A DNA stretch of 64,000 bases from Lichina pygmaea. Its lineage: Eukaryota > Ascomycota > Lichinomycetes > Lichinales > Lichinaceae. The DNA lies in contig OY730172.1 of the NCBI GenBank assembly GCA_963422465.1, positions 3,658,001 through 3,722,000 on the forward strand, read 5' to 3'. The notes under the pieces were generated by a model, which saw nothing but the letters and a program-made list of their open reading frames with translations, was not told where the DNA came from and ran no database searches. Position 1 is the stretch's first letter; each line of letters begins with the position of its first letter. A program made the position numbers and the translations under genes. Of the stretch, positions 58,579 to 64,000 are shown one piece after another.

Positions 58579-58777
58579 GATCAATTTTAAGTGCGCGTGC
58601 CGTCACTCAAACTGAGATCTAAAATGTACGTGGCTGTCCCGAGGTGAACGTCGATGGGACTTTCGTATCGTCTCCAGCAGGCACACGCACGAGCATCGGA
58701 ACGACGCCCACCAAAACCCGGGTGTTCCGCATCAACGAGGAAGGCTATTGCAACGATCTTCCCAGAAACGGCCGGTC
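58579..58777. promoter_or_regulatory. Bidirectional promoter of DBR1 and the Rpr2-like gene
   Basis: Only 199 bp separate the two start codons, so both genes must share promoter DNA. It includes AAATGTACGTGGC near 58621. No TATA box is seen. Confidence 0.5.
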
Positions 58778-59437
58778 ATGATGGAAAAAGCTGCAACGTC
58801 GCAACGACTACGTTTCCTACATGAGACTGCTTATGCTCTAGCCTCCAGTTCTCCTGCCGTTTCAGCACATCTCATGTCCGAGTTCTACAAGGTGGGACAT
58901 GACAACGAGGTCATCATATCCGACTCTCAGCGGCGAAAGGCTTGTGGCGGCTGTGGCACAATTTCGGTGCCCGGATGGACGAGTTCTGTCTCGATCGAGC
59001 GGGAGAATCTCACGTCGGTCCCGAAGACGAAAAGGAGACGAGACGGCAAACAAGCGAAATCGAAGCATGCATCTCCCCGGGACTCCTCTACAGCAACGAG
59101 GCCCGAGATCAATGTCAATGTCGAATGTTGGCTGTGCGGTAGAAAGCTAAGCCAGATCCTCCAGCACGGCTCGGCAACGATGACACGATTGGAGAGGAGG
59201 ACGCCCGACCAGGTCGTGACTGCGGCCCATCGAACCGAGACAGGTCCACGTCCTCGTGAGTTGGGCGAATCCAAGACGACGACGTCGAGTCAGAGAAGTA
59301 AGAAGCGCATGAAAGCTCGCAAGAATGACAGTCTCGAGAGCAAGGTTTCGAAGACGCAGGAATCGGCATCGGGGGCGACCTCCAGTCTTTCCAATATGAG
59401 GCTCATGGATTTTCTTCATCCTAATCGACCTGCTTGA
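58778..59437 (+). CDS. RNase P/MRP protein of the Rpr2/Rpp21/Snm1 family
   Basis: A single exon of 219 residues. The family is a zinc-ribbon subunit of RNase P (Rpr2) or RNase MRP (Snm1), acting in tRNA 5' processing or rRNA processing. The N-terminal helix pair is visible (RLRFLHETAYALASSSPAVS, HLMSEFYKV), then the zinc ribbon with two C-x2-C pairs: CGGC followed by GTISVPGWTSSV, and CWLCGRKLSQI. The linker between the pairs is longer than in human RPP21. The C-terminal third is basic and low in complexity (KTTTSSQRSKKRMKARKN). Whether it serves RNase P or MRP cannot be decided; the second start codon (58781) is adjacent and would remove one residue. Confidence 0.8.
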   Translation: MMEKAATSQRLRFLHETAYALASSSPAVSAHLMSEFYKVGHDNEVIISDSQRRKACGGCGTISVPGWTSSVSIERENLTSVPKTKRRRDGKQAKSKHASPRDSSTATRPEINVNVECWLCGRKLSQILQHGSATMTRLERRTPDQVVTAAHRTETGPRPRELGESKTTTSSQRSKKRMKARKNDSLESKVSKTQESASGATSSLSNMRLMDFLHPNRPA

Positions 59438-59735
59438 GCCGACGCGGTCGACAAGAAACGCTCACCGTTATGTATAGTCTTGCTACTTTTGTCACAACCC
59501 TGCAGTGTCTGGCGCTGGAGGTGGAAATGCTTGAGACTAGATCTAGCTAGGAATCGAAGATGGATTTGCGCAAGCACTGGAGCAATGTTTTTCCGACTTA
59601 GTAAGCGACCCCCCTACCTACGGATGTACCACCCTTACGTACGGAGTATTAGCGTACCTATCCACTTGCTTTGTAAGCCAGTCCCCACGTGCTTTTGGGC
59701 CCCACTACGTAGTTGCTCATGGGAGTAAAGAAGAG

Positions 59736-61356
59736 ATGGCTCAGGAAAGAGACAGTCACACATTCGAAGATGTTGGCAAGCAAGTCGACGCACTGCGCTC
59801 CGAGTTGGATACGGAGACGCAGACCAGTGTCACGGACAGCGGCGTCGGTCAAAAATTGGTGGAGGAGGTAGAGAGCCTCTGCATGAACTGCCAGAAAAAT
59901 GTAGTGGTGTATTGAGCCCCAGTCTATCTGCGATCTACCTGACTGACTGTATCATCGTGGTGGCAGGGAGCGACGCGCCTACTACTCACGCGGATTCCGT
60001 ACTTTCGGGAGGTTATCTTGATGTCGTTCTCCTGTTCCCACTGCGGCCTTCAGAATTCGGAGGTCCAGTCCGCAGGAGAAATTCAGGAGGATGGAGTCCG
60101 CTACAGATACGTCCTCTCCGAGTCACTGGACCTGCAACGCCAGGTCGTGAAGAGCGATACCTGCACGGCGAGGTTCGAGGACATAGATGTTGAGATTCCT
60201 GCAGGTCGCGGACGGCTTACCAACGTCGAGGGTCTGTTGCTGATGCTGGCCGAGGACCTGGGACTCGAGCAGCCGGCAAGAGAAAAGTCGAATCCTGATG
60301 CACACGCCAAGATTGAAGAGATCGTCAAGAGAGCGAAGGGGATGTCAAGCGGTGAAGGCTTTCCATTCACCTTCACGTTGGACGATCCTGCGGGCAACTC
60401 CTGGGTCGAGCCATCCATGACTGACAAGGGGAGCAAGCTGGTCCGGGCTCAATACAAACGATCGCCGGAGCAGAACCGGGCGCTTGCACTGGTCGACGCT
60501 GATGGTGAAAATGCCGACGGCGAAGCTCTACGACCGAGTCCGAAGTCAGACTATGCTCCGGCAGACGATTTCGTAGCAGAAGAAGTCTACTCTTTCCACG
60601 CTACTTGTCCTGGTTGCGCAAGACCATGCACCACCAAGATGACGATGGTCGATGTGCCAAACTTCAAGGAGGTTGTGGTCATGAGCACCACATGTGAACG
60701 ATGCGGGTGTATGAATCTACTATGCTCTATCGTCATGATATTTACTGATCGGCGCTGCAGATCGAAGCAACGAAATCAAAACTGGAGGCGCTGTGCCAGA
60801 TCGTGGAAGCCGCATCACCCTGAAGGTGGGGAACGCGCAAGACTTGAGCCGAGACGTTCTGAAGTCCGAGACTTGCACCCTATCCGCTTCAGAGCTGGGT
60901 CTCTCGGTCGAGCCAGGGACCATGGGTGGCCGATTCACCACGGTTGAGGGTCTTTTGACCCAGGTCCGGGACGATCTTCATCGGCACATCTTCGACCTCG
61001 ATGGCGACGACGGCGACGGTCGTGAGGGCGGTGATTCTCTGCCCGAGGGCACGAAAAGGGCGTGGAAGGAGTTCTTTGACAAGCTCAACAAGGCCATCGC
61101 GGGAGAAGTTGAGTTCGCCTTGGTCCTTCAAGATCCATTGGCAGGCAGTTACGTGCAGAATTTGTACTCGCCCGATCCGGACCCGCAGATCTCCATCGAG
61201 GATTATGAACGAACCGACGAAGAAAACGAAGACCTCGGCCTGAACGATGTTAATGTCGAGGGATACAGCGTGAAAGATGGGAAGACAGACGAAGGCGAAA
61301 ATATTGGCAACAAGCCGAGCGATGGGGGCCCGGACGCGGCTGACCAGGACCGGTAG
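59736..61356 (+). CDS. ZPR1: Zinc finger protein Zpr1
   Basis: Exons 59736-59900, 59967-60708 and 60761-61356 encode 500 residues. Zpr1 has two tandem copies of a C4 zinc finger plus a beta-barrel domain and acts as a chaperone for eEF1A. Copy one starts ESLCMNCQKNGATRLLLTRI, PYFREVILMSFSCSHCGLQN, SEVQSAGEIQEDGVRYRY and AGRGRLTNVEGLL. Copy two has FHATCPGCARPCTTKMTMVD, VPNFKEVVVMSTTCERCGYR, SNEIKTGGAVPDRGSRITLK and GGRFTTVEGLL. Intron 2 splits CG-Y-RSNE and restores the finger exactly. The C-terminus continues YERTDEENEDLGLNDVNVEG and ends in a disordered tail. The length fits fungal orthologues. Confidence 0.96.
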
Positions 61357-62202
61357 CGGTGGATTGACCAAGCAGCGGCTTGGTGACATCTCGAGGTTGG
61401 AACATCCATCTCTTTGTGGCCGGGGAGCGCACGCGTTTGTTTCTTGGTATCTTGGCCTGTCGTCCTTGTCCCACCAAATTTTCTGCCCTCGATCCGTCGT
61501 AGCTTCATTTGAGGATGGACGGGAAGTCGGCATGGGAGGAGGAAGGAGTCTGAGTGAGTAGACCTAGACCGTCAAGAAGCTTTCGGTGCACACAGAGAGA
61601 AACAGCCTTGAGCGTAGGTGGTTCGATCATCGCGACATGGCCCATCGAGAACGCCGTCGTAGTTGGAAATGACCAATATGTTTTTTGACAGATGTCGTGT
61701 CCGCGACCAGAAGCCGGGAGGGGGAGGGGTTTCTCCCTTTCACCAAAAACCCACGAGAAGCTGTCAACGAGGCTAGATGGGTCCCACATGGACGAAACTT
61801 GTCCTGCTTAGGCTGAAAGCAAAAAGCGTTCAGCGATATGGTTATGGTGACCGCAGGCAGCATGCTAGGAAATGTGGGAGGCCGCTGGTTTTGCTCGATC
61901 AGCATACTAATAGGAGGAGGAGGAGGAGGAGGAGGAGGGATGATGGTAACGCTGTGACTTCCAGCTGTCCAATACACCTTGCGAAAACTGACAGACAGAC
62001 GGCTGTCGCGGCGAACGAAGTCTGTGCTCTGCTTGCAGTTATAGCATGACGTTGTCGCCAATACAGGAAGATCTGGGCGGAGGATGGTATTTTCATCGTC
62101 ATCAAAAGCGTCGACCTTCTTTCTCTTGCCCAAAGGAAGTGATCGACCGGGATCCAGGGTCTCACAATCATCCGACCCGACGATGCTGTTTCGCCGCTCC
62201 GG
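61357..62202. other. Convergent spacer between ZPR1 and the cyclophilin gene
   Basis: An 846-bp spacer between converging genes with a (GGA)n run at 61912-61938. A minus-strand frame at 61627-62133 reads through the GGA run as poly-Pro; I do not call it. No other feature. Confidence 0.5.
61912..61938. repeat. (GGA)n microsatellite
   Basis: Nine GGA triplets in the spacer between two convergent genes, purine-only on the plus strand. Confidence 0.9.
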
Positions 62203-62936
62203 TCAAGGTGCCAGCGGGTTGGCGTGTATAGTGACGCTGTTGATCCGGATCGGATCCTTTGGCCGATATTTCTTGTCGACCTCGACGGCCTCCATGGCAT
62301 CTAGGGTGGAATCGGCGCCATCGATGACCTTTTTCGACACGACGAGTTCCATCGTCAGTCACGTCCAGCACATCCCAAGCACGGCACCGGAACTATCGCT
62401 AGACAGAGTCCTTACCTTGCCAAACACCGTGTTCTTCCCATCGAGATGCGGCGCCGCGGCGTAGGTGACGAAGAACTGGCTGCCGTTGGTGTTGGGCCCT
62501 CTGTTGGCCATGCTCACGATGCCCCGCGCGTTATGCCGCAGCGTATGTCTGATCTCGTCCTCGAACGTGCCGCCGTAGATCGACTCTCCTCCTTTACCCT
62601 TGCCGGTCGGATCGCCGCCTTGCGCCATGAAGCCGGCTATGTTGCGATGGAACGCCGTCGAGACGTAATAGTCGGACGCACATAGTGCCAGAAAGTTCTG
62701 CAGTCGACTCTCCCCTTCTTAGTCATGATGTCTTGGGATGAAATCCACTTGCACAATGGCATGACGTGACCGGGAGATTCGAGTCGCACCTCTGCCGTCT
62801 TGGGCACGCCCTCGCAGAATACCTCGACCTTCAGGTCCCCCAGATCGGTGTGTAGCTATGAGGCCCACGGTCCTATCAGCAAATCTGCGAAACAAGTCGT
62901 CGCAAGGGCTGACCGTATGCTCACCGTCACTGACAT
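62203..62936 (-). CDS. Cyclophilin, PPIL3-type peptidyl-prolyl isomerase
   Basis: Exons 62936-62925 (12 nt), 62855-62790, 62697-62416 and 62328-62203 encode 161 residues, the exact size of PPIL3. The protein reads [92 protein letters not shown] and [20 protein letters not shown]. The active-site residues Arg of FHRN, the FMAQGGD segment and GSQFF are intact. The ending [21 protein letters not shown] is typical of the group. PPIL3-like proteins associate with the spliceosome. The first coding exon holds only four codons. Confidence 0.95.
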
Positions 62937-63639
62937 CCTGGCCGAGTCACCCCTGTAGATGGCTCTGCTCAAAGCACTGCCATAGTTTCCTTGTTTCCAC
63001 TCGTGACAACCAGGATCAACTACAAGCGTGAGCTGTTGATCTACCTAAGATTAGAATTTCACATGCTGGCTGTGGCATGAGTACGTAACCTGGGCGTAGG
63101 CTCGGCTACAGGATTCAATTCGGGATGCTTACGAGACGTGCGACAATGGCATAAACGGCAGCCTTGCGCCCCAACTTACCCTGCGCGCCGACGGTTACAC
63201 TACTCCACCTTGCCACTGCTTGCGACGACCACTTCCGTCGCAGCGCATCACATTGCACAACGCGAACAGAATTCAGGTCGCGCTGGTCCAGCAGTACGTC
63301 TCATCACCTCTCGTCTCCAGATCAACAAGCAACATAGACGAGCAGAAAGACGCCCACCACGCCCCAACAACGAAGACGGAACGAAGCCCAGCTGTGATGC
63401 GCCCGAAGTTCGCCTTTCAGCCATCATTGCAGAATTGCATGGTGCTGCAGCCCTCGTCGCATACCATCGCATAGAAGACAAAGGCAGAGGACGCTTGGGA
63501 GGCTTCCTCGGCGTTCGAGCTGGCTCGATCTCTGTACGTGCCCGGTCATATTCAATGCGACATGAAGAAGCGCAGCATCAGAGTGACTGATGAATTGCTG
63601 TTTCGATGTGAAGGAGGAATCCATCAGTAAGCGGTCATC
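62937..63639. promoter_or_regulatory. Divergent promoter region of the cyclophilin gene and the arrestin-like gene
   Basis: Spacer of 703 bp between head-to-head genes. An overlapping open frame at 63138-63590 (+) has no recognisable domain and is not called. It could include a 5' UTR of the right-hand gene. Confidence 0.45.
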
Positions 63640-64000
63640 ATGGCGGTCCAGGTCCGCGTCTCAGGCCCACCAAACAGCAATTATCTCGTGGGCTATCCGG
63701 GCATCTCGGCCACGCTGGTGAGTTATCCTGTGCATCAGCTACTTGGTTCGAGATGGTGCGGCAAGCATGCCTCTGTCACAGCCCACTCACTTGTTCCACG
63801 CGGTGTAGCCTCGAATAGAAGGCAAGGTGGAGATTCGACCAGCGCCAGGCCCCGCTTCGTGTGTCACCGTCTCCCTCGTCACCATTGCGCTGATCCGGCG
63901 CGAGACGATCCACCCGTCGGCGGACTCGGTCACCAAGAAGCACCTGGCGGCACCGCGGAAAGAGATAACGGACATCGTAGGGAAGGAGATGCTGCTCTTT
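63640..64000 (+). CDS. Arrestin-like protein (probable Ldb19/Art family), N-terminal part, 3' end outside the window
   Basis: Exons 63640-63717 and 63809 onward run to the window edge in frame, giving 90 residues so far. The sequence starts MAVQVRVSGPPNSNYLVGYP, then, across the intron, PRIEGKVEIRPAPG, ASCVTVSLVTIALIRRETIH, PSADSVTKKHLAAPRKEITD and IVGKEMLLF. This pattern of an immunoglobulin-like strand with conserved SLVTIALIRRE and KEMLLF resembles the N-terminal arrestin fold of the fungal Ldb19-type proteins, which recruit ubiquitin ligase to membrane transporters. The assignment is by recollection of the family and is moderate. The intron (63718-63808) fits GT-AG. Confidence 0.6.
   Translation, partial: MAVQVRVSGPPNSNYLVGYPGISATLVSYPVHQLLGSRWCGKHASVTAHSLVPRGVASNRRQGGDSTSARPRFVCHRLPRHHCADPARDDPPVGGLGHQEAPGGTAERDNGHRREGDAAL

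Noticed and set aside
61627-62133. Minus-strand frame with poly-Pro and CYNCKQ near the cyclophilin stop
   Set aside because: No start, no recognised domain, and the poly-Pro comes from a GGA microsatellite; it overlaps the 3' end of the cyclophilin gene.
1-64000. CRISPR arrays, bacterial operons or prophage
   Set aside because: Spliceosomal introns and eukaryotic protein families throughout; no regularly spaced repeat-spacer pattern.
1-64000. tRNA or rRNA genes
   Set aside because: No cloverleaf-like A/B-box pair or rRNA segment was recognised by eye; a covariance-model scan would be decisive and could not be run.

Overview
The window reads as nuclear DNA of a filamentous ascomycete (Pezizomycotina, most likely a sordariomycete). 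Coding regions are GC-rich and split by short GT-AG introns of about 50-200 nt. The gene set includes fungal-type proteins (DASH subunit Dad1, a Nud1/Cdc11-type scaffold, Rho4, Kcs1, a secreted tyrosinase), and the repeats are Tad1-like LINE fragments. The exact genus cannot be read from the sequence. The exon models below were joined by eye; each gives an open frame whose summed exon length divides by three, and most rebuild well-known protein families.

Layout. 1-925 (+): C-terminal end of a Gde1-type glycerophosphodiesterase. 2399-4558 (-): nuclear-looking AT-hook-like protein. 5309-8704 (-): Vps11, ten exons. 9468-13657 (-): Nud1/Cdc11 leucine-rich-repeat scaffold. 14409-16981 (+): disordered fungal protein, divergent from the scaffold. 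19556-24126 (+): inositol hexakisphosphate kinase Kcs1. 24.1-27.7 kb: gene-free, holding nested and truncated retroelements. 27680-30319 (-): secreted tyrosinase with a 6-nt exon. 30.3-34.8 kb: gene-poor, with a second LINE fragment. 34794-37733 (-): unrecognised 937-residue fungal protein. 39807-40506 (-): small subunit of DNA polymerase delta. 43750-44591 (-) and 44989-46434 (+): Ssp120-like EF-hand protein and Orc6, head to head. 46.4-49.8 kb: gene-poor, with a 53-bp LINE scrap. 49820-51946 (-) and 52447-53402 (+): long-chain-base phosphate phosphatase and Rho4, head to head. 53707-54324 (-): Dad1. 56707-58578 (-) and 58778-59437 (+): lariat-debranching enzyme Dbr1 and an Rpr2/Rpp21/Snm1-type protein, head to head. 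59736-61356 (+): Zpr1. 62203-62936 (-): PPIL3-type cyclophilin. 63640-64000 (+): start of a probable arrestin-like protein.

Most genes are housekeeping genes for trafficking, the cell cycle, replication, RNA processing and lipid or inositol-phosphate signalling. I found no operon-like cluster and no clearly new multi-gene system. The unusual material lies in very short exons, tandem splice acceptors, TSD-bounded retroelement scraps of one family, GTAC-rich palindromic intergenic tracts, and three proteins that I cannot place or can only half place.
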